Assembly: GCF_016902415.1 (NCBI RefSeq)
Contig: NZ_JACJLV010000001.1
Location: 82,895 to 146,894 of the forward strand
Length of the DNA stretch: 64,000 bases
Source: Mordavella massiliensis
GTDB lineage: Bacteria > Bacillota > Clostridia > Lachnospirales > Lachnospiraceae
Direction: 5' to 3'
Of the stretch, positions 1-8,234 are shown one piece after another (positions within the stretch are counted from its first letter, which is position 1; each line of letters begins with the position of its first letter). A model generated the notes under the pieces. The model was not told the origin of the DNA, did no database searches, and saw nothing but the letters and a program-made list of their open reading frames with translations. The position numbers and the translations under genes were made by a program.

Positions 1-486
1 GAGGATTGGTTTTCTGAAATCAGTCCAATATTCCGAAGCCTGTTTCATTGCGATATTTTCAAGCTGATTTTCCAGCATTCCTTCTGCCGGAACCTGAAAA
101 ATACGTTCCATCTCCTCCATAATATACGGACGGTTCTCATTGGTCACTTTCCATGTGCTCAGTGCCGGAGAAGAACGGCGCACACCGGTATCTGACACAT
201 CAAAGACATATCTCAGATACGGCTTATCCTGATTCATCACAAAAAGAGCTATCCCTTTGGAACCTCTTTTCACATAACGTCGATACTGCTCAGTGTTCCA
301 TTCCTCATAAGGCTTGCAGAGTGTAGCATCGGGACGCTGGGCATAAATCATAACCTGTTCCGGATAGGTGAACTCATAATTCCGAGCCATTGTGGTCAGA
401 AAAGAAGTCCAGTTTTCCCGACTGGCTGTAATTCTGTTGATGGTTTCCCTTGCCACACCGGAATAAAACCTCGCTTTAGCGTTCAT
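1..486 (-). CDS. N-terminus of giant ICE helicase/methylase-like protein (partial)
   Basis: The reading frame is open from an ATG at 486 to the window edge (162 codons), so only the N-terminus is visible. It begins MNAKARFYSGVARETINR and continues with a region containing WTSFLTTMARNYEFTYPEQ and MIYAQRPDATLCKPYEEWN. This is the recognisable start of the very large (often over 2,000 residues) SNF2/DEAD-helicase proteins of Clostridia conjugative elements. An AGGGAAAC-type ribosome site precedes the ATG, and the TTRAP gene ends just upstream. A role in DNA processing during transfer is inferred from family context. The helicase and any methylase domains lie outside the window, so only the family assignment can be supported here. 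Confidence 0.75.
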   Translation of the reverse strand, partial: MNAKARFYSGVARETINRITASRENWTSFLTTMARNYEFTYPEQVMIYAQRPDATLCKPYEEWNTEQYRRYVKRGSKGIALFVMNQDKPYLRYVFDVSDTGVRRSSPALSTWKVTNENRPYIMEEMERIFQVPAEGMLENQLENIAMKQASEYWTDFRKPIL

Positions 487-502
487 TGTTTCCCTCCAAT
501 CT

Positions 503-709
503 TCAAAAATCAAGAGAAAGGTTCAGATTCTCAAAGGCTTCATCATCCATATCGGATAATTTTTTCAGCACCGAATCTGTCAAAGACAAAAGCTCCGTTT
601 CGTCATCCTGAAGCTGCTCCTTCATCTCTTTCAATACTCCGCACAGTCCCATTCTTGTCCCTGGGCTGTACAACATAATCAACATTTTTTCATCACTGGT
701 CAAATCCAT
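503..709 (-). CDS. Transposon-transfer assisting (TTRAP) family protein
   Basis: A 68-residue acidic protein beginning MDLTSDEKMLIMLYSPGTR. The pattern EEKxLIxxYxPGTRxGL, then a block with LxDDETELLSLTDSVLKKLSxMDDxxF, matches the small TTRAP family found beside the giant helicase gene of Tn1549/CTn-like elements. Its ATG shares one base with the TAA stop of the YodL gene (TAATG), so the two are translationally coupled. The biochemical role is not established; the family name reflects its location in transfer modules. The start is fixed by the overlap. Confidence 0.8.
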   Translation of the reverse strand: MDLTSDEKMLIMLYSPGTRMGLCGVLKEMKEQLQDDETELLSLTDSVLKKLSDMDDEAFENLNLSLDF

Positions 710-1311
710 TACTCCATCTCCCTTTCCGGATGGGATTTCGCAGGCTTATATGGGGCATCCAAAGCGGATCGCTCTTTTAACTGTGCCAACACAGAAGAGC
801 GTTCTTCTGTAACAGGAGCCTTCCCGTTATTGACAATGCCATCCAGCATCCCATAATCGTCCTCCACAGCCATCTCTGCATTCTTCAGATAATTTTCCGG
901 TTTCATAAATCCCTGAAGTTCCCTGAACCCAATCGAGTCCACATAGTGAAAGGATACCACATCATCTGTTTTCAACGCCACGATGTCGCTGACAGACAGG
1001 CTGTGTCCCCGAAAATCCTCCGGCTGATCCACATTGAATTTCGTGTACAGCCCCTCCAGCATAGCAGTCTGGTCCGTATAAGAGGAAAGAGGAGCCATAT
1101 ATACCACATCATAGTGGTCAATATCCGGCTCTTTTCCCTGGCGTTTCAGAGAATCATAAGATTCAAAGCGTTCATATACCGTTTCATCAATGTGCCTGAG
1201 CTGTAAGATTGCATACGCATCAGTGGTACTGTCCAAAAACGCCTGCATTTTTTCCGAATTATCCAGATTGCCGTCCACTTCATTCCAACGTTCAATTTTA
1301 TCCTGTGACAT
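709..1311 (-). CDS. YodL domain-containing ICE accessory protein
   Basis: About 200 residues. An upstream in-frame ATG exists, but the run GGGGG lies six bases before the ATG at 1311, so that start (MSQDKIERWN) is preferred. The middle shows the YodL-like pattern: AYAILQLRH near the N-terminus, then DIDHYDVVYMAPL, and LSVSDIVALKTDDVVSFHYVDSIGF. These small domains occur in many Clostridia ICE proteins, alone or fused to the giant helicase. The C-terminus is low-complexity and charged. The gene sits between the LPD16-like and TTRAP genes with overlapping or very short junctions, indicating one operon. Its function in transfer is unknown. Confidence 0.75.
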   Translation of the reverse strand: MSQDKIERWNEVDGNLDNSEKMQAFLDSTTDAYAILQLRHIDETVYERFESYDSLKRQGKEPDIDHYDVVYMAPLSSYTDQTAMLEGLYTKFNVDQPEDFRGHSLSVSDIVALKTDDVVSFHYVDSIGFRELQGFMKPENYLKNAEMAVEDDYGMLDGIVNNGKAPVTEERSSVLAQLKERSALDAPYKPAKSHPEREME

Positions 1312-1322
1312 AAACATCCCCC

Positions 1323-1922
1323 TTATCTTTCCGGTTCTTCGCAACTGTGCAGCATTTTGGACGGTGCTGGCTGTCCTGAAATCTGCTTCAACTGAGCGAT
1401 CACAGATAATTTCTCCGCAGAATCAAGAAGCTCCGCAGCTTCTGCCTTTTCCATAATGTCTTCATATACCTCAGCCCGCAGCTCCCGCATCTGAAGCCCG
1501 AAGTCCTCCAAAATCTCAGTCCTTGCTTCCAGCATGGAAAATTCCGGATTATCCAGCTGACCGCCATCAATTTCCCGAAAATCCCTGTCAAACAGGGTAT
1601 AGTCGTAACCGTCCTCACAGGTCTGGAGTACCAGATACCGGTCACGCCCAACCTGCCATGCTTCTTCGTCCCCCATGATTTCCGGTTCCGCCTGACAATA
1701 GCTTCCGTTACGCTCCAGGAGTTCTGCAAACTGGCAGATATGAAAAACATTATTTCCAATCTGCGTATGGTACTCATCAATGAACTTGCAGGGTTTGATG
1801 ACTACCGAATCATCGGAGTAGTGTACCTGAATGGTTCCGCCATCCGGGATATGAAACAAATCCTTATAATGACTGTCGATAAAACGAATATCTTTTCCTT
1901 CCGGATTAAACTCATTGATCAT
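1323..1922 (-). CDS. ICE accessory protein, LPD16-like domain (tentative)
   Basis: A 199-residue acidic protein starting MINEFNPEGKDIRFIDSHYK. The N-terminal half (about 1-75) resembles a small beta-rich module seen in other ICE proteins. The second half contains YLVLQTCEDGYDYTLFDRDF followed by REIDGGQLDNPE, a pattern I associate with the large polyvalent-protein-associated domain LPD16; this naming is from memory and uncertain. The start overlaps the topB stop by four bases (ATGA), so it is co-translated with topoisomerase III. No catalytic motif is visible. A structural or DNA-associated role in the transfer machinery is only an inference. Confidence 0.6.
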   Translation of the reverse strand: MINEFNPEGKDIRFIDSHYKDLFHIPDGGTIQVHYSDDSVVIKPCKFIDEYHTQIGNNVFHICQFAELLERNGSYCQAEPEIMGDEEAWQVGRDRYLVLQTCEDGYDYTLFDRDFREIDGGQLDNPEFSMLEARTEILEDFGLQMRELRAEVYEDIMEKAEAAELLDSAEKLSVIAQLKQISGQPAPSKMLHSCEEPER

Positions 1923-3997
1923 TTTGTTTTTCCTCCATTTTCAAATTCCATGCTGTACTGCGCTTTCCCTTCCGCTGTGACATTCATGACAACTGTTGCG
2001 TCAAACATCCTGCCGGTTTTGGCGGATTTACAGCCTTTCAGCCTGATTTTCCTGTCCGACAGGAGTTTTTGTGCCACTGTGGCTGTCAGGTTCTTGCCGA
2101 TGCTCTCAAAATAGCGGTTATTTTTCCATAATGCGAACCGGCACTGCCTGTTTGAGCAGAAGAATCCCTTTTGCCGTTCCTCTACAGAACTGCCACAGAC
2201 CGGACAAACGCCGACCGTCCGGACTTCCTTTGCCATCAGCACTTCGGAACCCTGTACCTTTTCATAGGTCTGCACCAGTGCGGAAATCATCTCCTGAATT
2301 TCATTCAGAAACGCTTCGCTTTCGTATTTCCTACGCTCAATCAGAAGCAGCTTTTCTTCCCAGTCGGCTGTCATGGACGGAGATTGAATCTGTTCCGGCA
2401 TCACTGTCACCAAGGCAGTTCCTTTATGAGTGGGAATCAGGTGCTTGGTTTTCTTATCGCCCTTACGTTCCAGAAAACCAATCCGTACCAGTTTTTCGAT
2501 TGTGGCAGCACGGGTAGCTGGTGTCCCCAGCCCTTTACGCTCTGCATCTTCCGGCATTTCCTCCGCACCGGCGGCTTCCATACTCTGAAGAAGCGTATCT
2601 TCCGTAAAATGTTTGGGCGGAGAGGTTTTTCCTTCCCTGACTTCTGCGGAATGAACGCTCAATCCCTCGCCAACCGTAAAGGATGGGAGCTGCTTTCGAT
2701 TCTCCTTTTCCTCATCACCGCCTTTTCCAGAGAACTTTTTCCACCCTTCCTGCACGATGGTTTTGCCCTTTGCAGAAAAGATATAATTTCCATCGGAAAG
2801 CTCGATCACGCTTTCGTTGTACCGGAACGGTTCACCGACCGCACAAAACAGGCGGGTGGCAATCAGTCGAAGAATAGCCTGTTCGCCTTTAGGAAGTTCC
2901 TCCAGACTGTATTTCAGGGTTTCTTTGGTGGGGATAATTGCGTGGTGGTCAGAAACTTTCTTATCGTTGATCACCTGCGCTGCATGAACCCGAACGTTTT
3001 TCACATCCTCCACTGGGAAAATGTTGAAAAGCGACTTTATCAATTCCGGAAGCATATCTTCCATATCGCTTGTCAGATACCGGCTGTCAGTACGAGGATA
3101 AGTGACCAGTTTTTTCTCGTACAGCCCCTGGGCATAGTCCAGCGTCTGCTGTGCTGTGAATCCCAGAACACGGTTTGCATCTCTCTGCAAAGAAGTCAGA
3201 TCATACAGAGCAGGCGGTTTTTCTGATTTTTCCTTATTTTCTGCCTTTGTGACAGTCAGCACAGCTCCGACACAATTCCGGCAGACTTCATTTGCCTGAT
3301 CTTTCTCCTTTATACGCTGACTGGATGCCGTAAAATCCTGCAAGGTCAGTTCCACAGTATAAAAAGGTTCCGGCTTAAAAGCAGAGATTGCCGCTTCACG
3401 CATCACAACCATTGCCAGAGTCGGCGTCATGACACGCCCTACATTCAGCGTCTGCCCGTAAAGGGTTGAAAAAAGCCGGGTAGCGTTAATTCCGACCAAC
3501 CAGTCAGCTCGCTCCCGGCATAATGCCGCTTCGTACAAAGCATCATATTCTGTTGATGGTTTCAACTGCTCGAATCCTTCTCTGATAGCGGAATCTTCCA
3601 TAGAAGAAATCCAGAGCCGTTCAAAGGGCTTTTTACAGCCGCACTGATGATACACCAGACGGAAAATCAGCTCGCCTTCCCGTCCGGCATCCGTTGCACA
3701 GACAAGGCTTTCCACGTCTTTTCTTGCCATCAGTTTTTTGAGAATCCCAAACTGCTTTTTGGTACTGGCAGATACCTGGTACTTCCACTGCTCAGGGAAG
3801 ATCGGTAAATCCGCATACGTCCACTTGCTGTATTTCTCGTCATAAGCTTCCGGCTGCGATAATTCTACCAGATGCCCGACGCACCAGCTGACAACGTAGC
3901 CATGTCCCTCCAGGTATCCATCCTCACGCTTTGTTGCTCCCAGCACTTTCGCAATGCTCTGTGCCACAGATGGCTTCTCAGCCAATACTAATTTCAT
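1919..3997 (-). CDS. topB: DNA topoisomerase III (ICE-encoded)
   Basis: A type IA topoisomerase of 692 residues. The start at 3997 (MKLVLAEKPSVAQSIAKVLG) is chosen because GGAAAGGAG lies nine bases upstream; the longer frame to 4081 adds 28 unlikely residues. The N-terminus is the TOPRIM domain (AEKPS motif, then CATDAGREGELIFR with the acidic metal-binding residues). The active-site tyrosine is in LVTYPRTDSRYL. The C-terminus has a Cys4 zinc ribbon (VCPVCG ... FFCSNRQCRF). Conjugative elements often carry topB to resolve strands during transfer or replication. Its place among transfer genes and its overlap with the next ICE gene show it belongs to the element, not the host. Confidence 0.95.
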   Translation of the reverse strand: MKLVLAEKPSVAQSIAKVLGATKREDGYLEGHGYVVSWCVGHLVELSQPEAYDEKYSKWTYADLPIFPEQWKYQVSASTKKQFGILKKLMARKDVESLVCATDAGREGELIFRLVYHQCGCKKPFERLWISSMEDSAIREGFEQLKPSTEYDALYEAALCRERADWLVGINATRLFSTLYGQTLNVGRVMTPTLAMVVMREAAISAFKPEPFYTVELTLQDFTASSQRIKEKDQANEVCRNCVGAVLTVTKAENKEKSEKPPALYDLTSLQRDANRVLGFTAQQTLDYAQGLYEKKLVTYPRTDSRYLTSDMEDMLPELIKSLFNIFPVEDVKNVRVHAAQVINDKKVSDHHAIIPTKETLKYSLEELPKGEQAILRLIATRLFCAVGEPFRYNESVIELSDGNYIFSAKGKTIVQEGWKKFSGKGGDEEKENRKQLPSFTVGEGLSVHSAEVREGKTSPPKHFTEDTLLQSMEAAGAEEMPEDAERKGLGTPATRAATIEKLVRIGFLERKGDKKTKHLIPTHKGTALVTVMPEQIQSPSMTADWEEKLLLIERRKYESEAFLNEIQEMISALVQTYEKVQGSEVLMAKEVRTVGVCPVCGSSVEERQKGFFCSNRQCRFALWKNNRYFESIGKNLTATVAQKLLSDRKIRLKGCKSAKTGRMFDATVVMNVTAEGKAQYSMEFENGGKTK

Positions 3998-4083
3998 TTG
4001 CATCTGCTCCTTTCCTGGCAAAATAAAAGCAGCCATACACCGAAATGTACGACTGCTATGTAACAGAGGTATCTGCCTCATTT

Positions 4084-4123
4084 ATAAAATATCTCCGTCA
4101 TTTTCGCTTCGAATGACGGAGAT
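4084..4123 (-). terminator. Intrinsic terminator after the AAA-ATPase gene
   Basis: A 12-bp perfect stem (ATCTCCGTCATT at 4091-4102 with its complement at 4112-4123) is followed on the minus strand by ATTTTATAA. It lies just past the ATPase stop, separating that gene from topB. Confidence 0.75.
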
Positions 4124-4133
4124 AGCTGAATTA

Positions 4134-5330
4134 CTATTCCTGTAACAGCCACTCTGCAATATCATGAATTTCAATGCCTTCATAGCTGTACTCTGGATGT
4201 CTGGTTCGTGCGATAATCATTTTCGGATACGCATCTCGAATTTGCAACAACGGAGAATATTCTCTTTCAAAAGTTTCCTGCCCGGAGATATTGTCGCTGA
4301 CCTGAATATAGATTTTCTCGCTGCCTTTCTGGGCTACAAAGTCAATCTCTTTCTGATACAGCTTTCCAACATAAACATCGTAACCACGGCGCAGAAGCTC
4401 AATGCAGACCATATTTTCATAAACTCTGCCGTAATCCATGTTTCTGCTGCCCAAGATTGCATAACGAATACCCGTATCACACAGATAAAACTTCTCGGAG
4501 CTTTCCAGATACTTCTTGCCACGAATATCATATCGCTTAATATCATAGAAAACAAAGGCATTACACAGATATTTAATATATTTGCCCACTGTTACATGAT
4601 TTGTAGTTACATTATTCGCATTTAAAAGCTGACTGACCTTATTCGGAGAAGTCAGATTGCTGATATTATCCATCAAGAACTCGCTCAGTCTTTGCAAAAC
4701 AGTTGTATCCGGTAAAGCGTATTTCTGCACCAGATCTCTTGTAACAATGGTCTCATAGACTTCCTTGATATAGGCGCTTCTGTCCCTGTCATTTGGATAG
4801 ACATAGGAGCCAGCCAAACCACCTTTGAAAGAGTATTCATCAAAGAGCTTATCCTTATCAGTGACATCATCGTAGTATTCGCAATATTCTTTAAAGCTGA
4901 ACGGGAACACATGGATTTGAATATATCGCCCGGTAAAGAGGGTTGCCAAGTCAGCACTCAACAGGAAGGCATTGGAACCAGTTACATAAATATCGTACTT
5001 GCCTTTGGAATAAAGACTGTTAATAGCCAACTCAAACTTCGGACACATTTGAACTTCGTCAACAAAGAGGTAATTGGTTTTACCTGCTACATAATGCTGC
5101 TCCACATAAGAATGGAGAGCGTGATATTCTTTGATTTCTTCAAATTCCAAATCCATGAAGTCAATGAAGATGATATTGATATTCTCGCAATTTTCTTTCA
5201 GGTGTTCAATGTATGCCTGCATCAGCTTGGACTTGCCAGAACGTCGGATACCAGTAATGATTTTGATATCCGGCGTACCATTCAACTCGATGATTCTATC
5301 GAGGTATTTTTTTCGCACAATTGTTTTCAT
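4134..5330 (-). CDS. AAA-family ATPase with C-terminal DUF4143 (cargo gene)
   Basis: A 398-residue protein starting MKTIVRKKYLDRIIELNG at 5330, with GGGTGG four bases upstream; an in-frame ATG at 5348 lacks a site. Walker A is TGIRRSGKSK (residues 26-35) and Walker B is YLFVDEVQ with D91-E92. The C-terminal DUF4143 part contains EIDFVAQKGSEKIYIQV, reminiscent of a PD-(D/E)xK nuclease-like fold. Proteins of this family are common in bacteria but their function is largely unknown; toxin-antitoxin-like or defence-associated roles have been suggested for some. The gene has its own consensus promoter and is bracketed by terminators, unlike all neighbours, so it is likely an inserted cassette. Confidence 0.85.
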   Translation of the reverse strand: MKTIVRKKYLDRIIELNGTPDIKIITGIRRSGKSKLMQAYIEHLKENCENINIIFIDFMDLEFEEIKEYHALHSYVEQHYVAGKTNYLFVDEVQMCPKFELAINSLYSKGKYDIYVTGSNAFLLSADLATLFTGRYIQIHVFPFSFKEYCEYYDDVTDKDKLFDEYSFKGGLAGSYVYPNDRDRSAYIKEVYETIVTRDLVQKYALPDTTVLQRLSEFLMDNISNLTSPNKVSQLLNANNVTTNHVTVGKYIKYLCNAFVFYDIKRYDIRGKKYLESSEKFYLCDTGIRYAILGSRNMDYGRVYENMVCIELLRRGYDVYVGKLYQKEIDFVAQKGSEKIYIQVSDNISGQETFEREYSPLLQIRDAYPKMIIARTRHPEYSYEGIEIHDIAEWLLQE

Positions 5331-5342
5331 ATATCCACCCAC

Positions 5343-5461
5343 TTTCAAAAGTTGATATTTTTTTGAGTTTTGAAACCAAACAGCTACTCTTATTATACAG
5401 TTTCAAAATAGTATATGCAAGATGCCGCTTTCTAAAACGTAAAATTTTTTATTTTTTGAAA
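5343..5461 (-). promoter_or_regulatory. Promoter of the AAA-ATPase gene with four TTTTGAAA half-sites
   Basis: On the minus strand, TTGCAT (5415-5420) and TATAAT (5392-5397) are 17 bp apart, a near-consensus sigma-A promoter. The octamer TTTTGAAA or its complement occurs four times in alternating orientation: 5343-5350, 5368-5375, 5401-5408 (inside the -35/-10 spacer) and 5454-5461. The outer two extend to perfect 13-bp inverted repeats (5338-5350 and 5454-5466). This arrangement suggests operator sites for a repressor, possibly the ATPase's own product; the regulator is not identified. Confidence 0.65.
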
Positions 5462-5470
5462 GTGGGTATG

Positions 5471-5495
5471 TAAAGGGCAATCCGAAGATTGCCCC
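5471..5495 (-). terminator. UUCG-tetraloop terminator after the DUF4366 gene
   Basis: GGGCAATC, loop TTCG, then GATTGCCC and TTTAC on the minus strand form a stable eight-pair hairpin 20 bases past the DUF4366 stop. The U-run is short, so efficiency is uncertain. Confidence 0.65.
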
Positions 5496-5516
5496 AGGTT
5501 CAATGCCTTACTTCAA

Positions 5517-6212
5517 TTACACGGGTTCGTTGTCTTCGCTGTCGTAAACGAAGTCGCCATCATCTTCCTCGACATCCCCATAATCTTCCTCATCCACATA
5601 ATCGGCATCCGGATCAGGCTTTTCCTGTGCTTTTTCCGCTTTTTTACCCTTGAGCTTTTTGAACGCAAAGAATCCGCCGCCAGCAGCAAGAAGAACAATA
5701 GTCAAAATAGCCGGAAGAAGGTTCGGCTCTTTTTCCGGCTCAAGCTCTTTTTCCGGCTCAGGCTCTTTTTCCGGCACTTCCGGTTCCGGCTCAGGCTGAG
5801 ATTCCGGTTCAGGAGTCGGCGTTGTTTCCTCAACAGGCTGTACCTGTTCCAGCTCCTTCTCATCCATCAGCTTCATCAAATCGGCTTCATCCACCTGATT
5901 CAGGAAGTGGACAGTTTCCTTGCCTTCATCATCACGGTCGATAATGAGATAGAAATAATTACCGGTTTTCGTCACAACAGTAATGAACTGTTTCCCCGCA
6001 GAAGGGTGTTCACCCTCATCATCCACCAGTGTCATATTCCCGTCAGGCGTAAGCGGTTCCATCGGCTCACTTTCTTCCTCGGCTGCTGCTTCCTCCGTCT
6101 GCTCCTGTGTAGTTTCGGCAGGAGCATCTGAATAGGCAAATGCTGTTGTAGAAAACATCCCAATGCTCAAAAGCAGTGCCATACAGGCAGTACCCAAATA
6201 TTTAATTTTCAT
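5517..6212 (-). CDS. DUF4366 (CD1107-family) membrane-anchored mobile element protein
   Basis: About 231 residues, start [16 protein letters not shown] at 6212 (nine bases after GGAGG). The N-terminus is a signal peptide ending near AFAYSDA. The central extracytoplasmic part contains [20 protein letters not shown] and [20 protein letters not shown], characteristic of DUF4366/CD1107 proteins. A proline/glutamate linker (repeated PEPE/EPEKE) precedes a single transmembrane helix ([20 protein letters not shown]), then a basic patch and a very acidic cytoplasmic tail. It is a type I membrane protein of the conjugation locus. The start overlaps the DUF4315 stop. Its exact function is unknown; an accessory role at the cell surface near the mating channel is inferred. 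Confidence 0.88.
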   Translation of the reverse strand: MKIKYLGTACMALLLSIGMFSTTAFAYSDAPAETTQEQTEEAAAEEESEPMEPLTPDGNMTLVDDEGEHPSAGKQFITVVTKTGNYFYLIIDRDDEGKETVHFLNQVDEADLMKLMDEKELEQVQPVEETTPTPEPESQPEPEPEVPEKEPEPEKELEPEKEPNLLPAILTIVLLAAGGGFFAFKKLKGKKAEKAQEKPDPDADYVDEEDYGDVEEDDGDFVYDSEDNEPV

Positions 6213-6459
6213 GTGCATTTTCCTCCTCTGTTACAGATTGAATGGTTTCAGGCTTCGGTACGGCATTTTCTGCAAACATACGAAGCAGTTCTGAAAGCTG
6301 GTCAGGTGTCAGATTGGCGGCGTGTACCATCTCATGAATTTCGGAGTTCTCCTCTTCACGATACCGGCGTTCCAAATCCTTTACCCTGGAATCCCATTCC
6401 GCTTTCTTTTTTCGTGCTTTTGCAAGCTCCGCACCAAGCTTTTCTAATTTTGCTCCCAT
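6202..6459 (-). CDS. DUF4315 family ICE protein
   Basis: An 85-residue protein beginning [20 protein letters not shown], with GGAAAGGAG upstream of the ATG at 6459. The N-terminal two thirds are a predicted coiled coil rich in Lys, Glu and Arg; the C-terminus has [19 protein letters not shown], the usual DUF4315 ending. It lies between the NlpC/P60 hydrolase gene and the DUF4366 gene, the standard order in Clostridia conjugative elements, and overlaps the latter. Function unknown. Confidence 0.85.
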   Translation of the reverse strand: MGAKLEKLGAELAKARKKKAEWDSRVKDLERRYREEENSEIHEMVHAANLTPDQLSELLRMFAENAVPKPETIQSVTEEENAHEN

Positions 6460-6479
6460 AACTTCTCCTTTCCGGCAGC

Positions 6480-8231
6480 TTACGGGATTCTGCCAAAGCA
6501 GTAAAAGTGTTGCTGCCAATAATTCGTTTCGATTGAAGCGTAGGAAATCGGATCGCCACAGTGAATCATCATTCCATCGCCGACATAAATGCCGACATGA
6601 GAAGCTCCGGACGTATTGTAGGTTCCCTGGAAGAAAACCAGATCACCAGGTTTCGCTTCAGACGGCGGGATAATGTCACAGAGATTTTTGAGTCCGTTGG
6701 CAGTTTGTCTGCCGACGCTCCAGCCATTGCCGCAATTATTGATGACCCAACTCACAAAGCCAGAACAGTCAAAACTGGTGGATGGGGAAGAACCGCCCCA
6801 AACATACGGATAGCCCAGATACTTTTCTGCTTCCCGTATCATATTGGCAAATGCGGTATCGGTCAGAGCTTCCCCTGGAATATCATAATCCGTATATTCT
6901 CCGCCACCACCAGGTGCTGAAGAAATGTCATCGCCAAACAGGTAGGAGCGATTTCCCAGCGTTTCCAGCAACAGCTCATATCGTTCCATCTGATCTTCGG
7001 TTAAGCCAGCGGAACGAATCACATTGCCCAGTCCATAATTCCGCAAGGTGACATTGAGAATATAATACTCGTATTCGACTTCTACCTCGTACTCATATTC
7101 TTCTTCCCATGTTTCACCGGTTTCCGGGTCAGTGTGGGTTCGTGTGCCGGTTCTGGTTTCTGTCCGTGTGCGGATTTCAATTTCTTCCTCCAATATCAGT
7201 TCATATTGCTGCTCAAACAGACTTTGCAACGTTGCCTGCACTTCTTCACGGGTATAATCCTCAAATATGACCGTCAGATATGAAGCAAGCTCATAAGGGT
7301 TGTGCCCGATTTCATCCAGAGAGTAACGATACTCGTCATATCCCGGATGGGTGGATTCAATATTATCCACCTGACTCCGCAAATCATTTTCCAAAGCCGT
7401 ATAATCTTCATCTACGCCCAGAATGTCCTCGTCTTCCGCAGTAAAGGAAGTACCAAGAACAACCTGAGTGCCGCCCTGGAACATGGTAGAACAGGCAGAG
7501 AACATTCCGGACACCACCATAAACAGCAGAGCCAGTGCCAGTACCCAAAGAAGCACCGTTTTATGGGATACACAAAAATCTGTGATCTTCTGCGTTACCG
7601 TTTTTGTCCCCTTTGCAGTCTTTTCTGCACCTTTTGCAGTGGCTTTTCCGCCTTTCCCGGCTCGTGCGGCGGCATATTCCTTTTTGATATTGTGCTTTTG
7701 CCGCCAGCGGAAAACGGGATTCGAGGAAGCGTCCGGATTCTCTTTTTTGAACTTTTCAAACAGAGCGTTGACATTTGCCTTATCAGATTTTCCGACCAGT
7801 TTTTCCGCCTTGTCATAGGCTTTCAGCTTATGGCTGTATGCAGCATGGCTGGCAACATGATAAGCAGTTTCTGCCCCCAATTCCGTCTGGTGGGCTGCCT
7901 GAACGCCCACATTATCATCTTCATATTTGGAGATGGATTTGTGGGCGGTAGCAGACAGCGTATCTACCGGAGCACGAGTTGCAACCCGTTTGATACTGGA
8001 AGGCTTCGGCGGAATTTCTTCTGATTTTGCCTTGTCAAATCGCAGTTTTTTCGTCCGGTCAGCAGATATATCCGATTCCTGCCGCAGTTTCCGGTGCTTC
8101 TTCGGAGTGAGCCTGTCCACCGCCTTTTCTGCCTTTGTTGCGGCTTTATCCGCCTTCCCGGCAGCTTTTTTCACGGCATCACTGGACAGATCATCTTCGG
8201 TAAATTGAAGGCGGGTAGGTCGTTTCACCAT
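6480..8231 (-). CDS. NlpC/P60 peptidoglycan hydrolase, CD1108 family (VirB1-like)
   Basis: A 583-residue protein. The first 220 residues are cytoplasmic and rich in Lys and Ala. One transmembrane helix follows near residue 225 (TVLLWVLALALLFMVVSG). After an extracellular middle region with a charged TRTETRTGT stretch comes a C-terminal NlpC/P60 domain (about 465-583). The catalytic Cys lies in FDCSGFVSW (about 488) and the His in ASHVGIYVGD (about 544). The enzyme is expected to open the cell wall locally for the mating channel, as VirB1-type or Tn916 Orf14-type hydrolases do. It is four bases from the virB4 stop, in the same operon. Confidence 0.9.
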   Translation of the reverse strand: MVKRPTRLQFTEDDLSSDAVKKAAGKADKAATKAEKAVDRLTPKKHRKLRQESDISADRTKKLRFDKAKSEEIPPKPSSIKRVATRAPVDTLSATAHKSISKYEDDNVGVQAAHQTELGAETAYHVASHAAYSHKLKAYDKAEKLVGKSDKANVNALFEKFKKENPDASSNPVFRWRQKHNIKKEYAAARAGKGGKATAKGAEKTAKGTKTVTQKITDFCVSHKTVLLWVLALALLFMVVSGMFSACSTMFQGGTQVVLGTSFTAEDEDILGVDEDYTALENDLRSQVDNIESTHPGYDEYRYSLDEIGHNPYELASYLTVIFEDYTREEVQATLQSLFEQQYELILEEEIEIRTRTETRTGTRTHTDPETGETWEEEYEYEVEVEYEYYILNVTLRNYGLGNVIRSAGLTEDQMERYELLLETLGNRSYLFGDDISSAPGGGGEYTDYDIPGEALTDTAFANMIREAEKYLGYPYVWGGSSPSTSFDCSGFVSWVINNCGNGWSVGRQTANGLKNLCDIIPPSEAKPGDLVFFQGTYNTSGASHVGIYVGDGMMIHCGDPISYASIETNYWQQHFYCFGRIP

Positions 8232-8234
8232 AAA

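Noticed and set aside
5720..5860. Repetitive Pro/Glu codons in the DUF4366 gene as a DNA repeat array
   Set aside because: They encode a proline/glutamate linker; spacing and sequence are not regular enough for a CRISPR or tandem-repeat locus.
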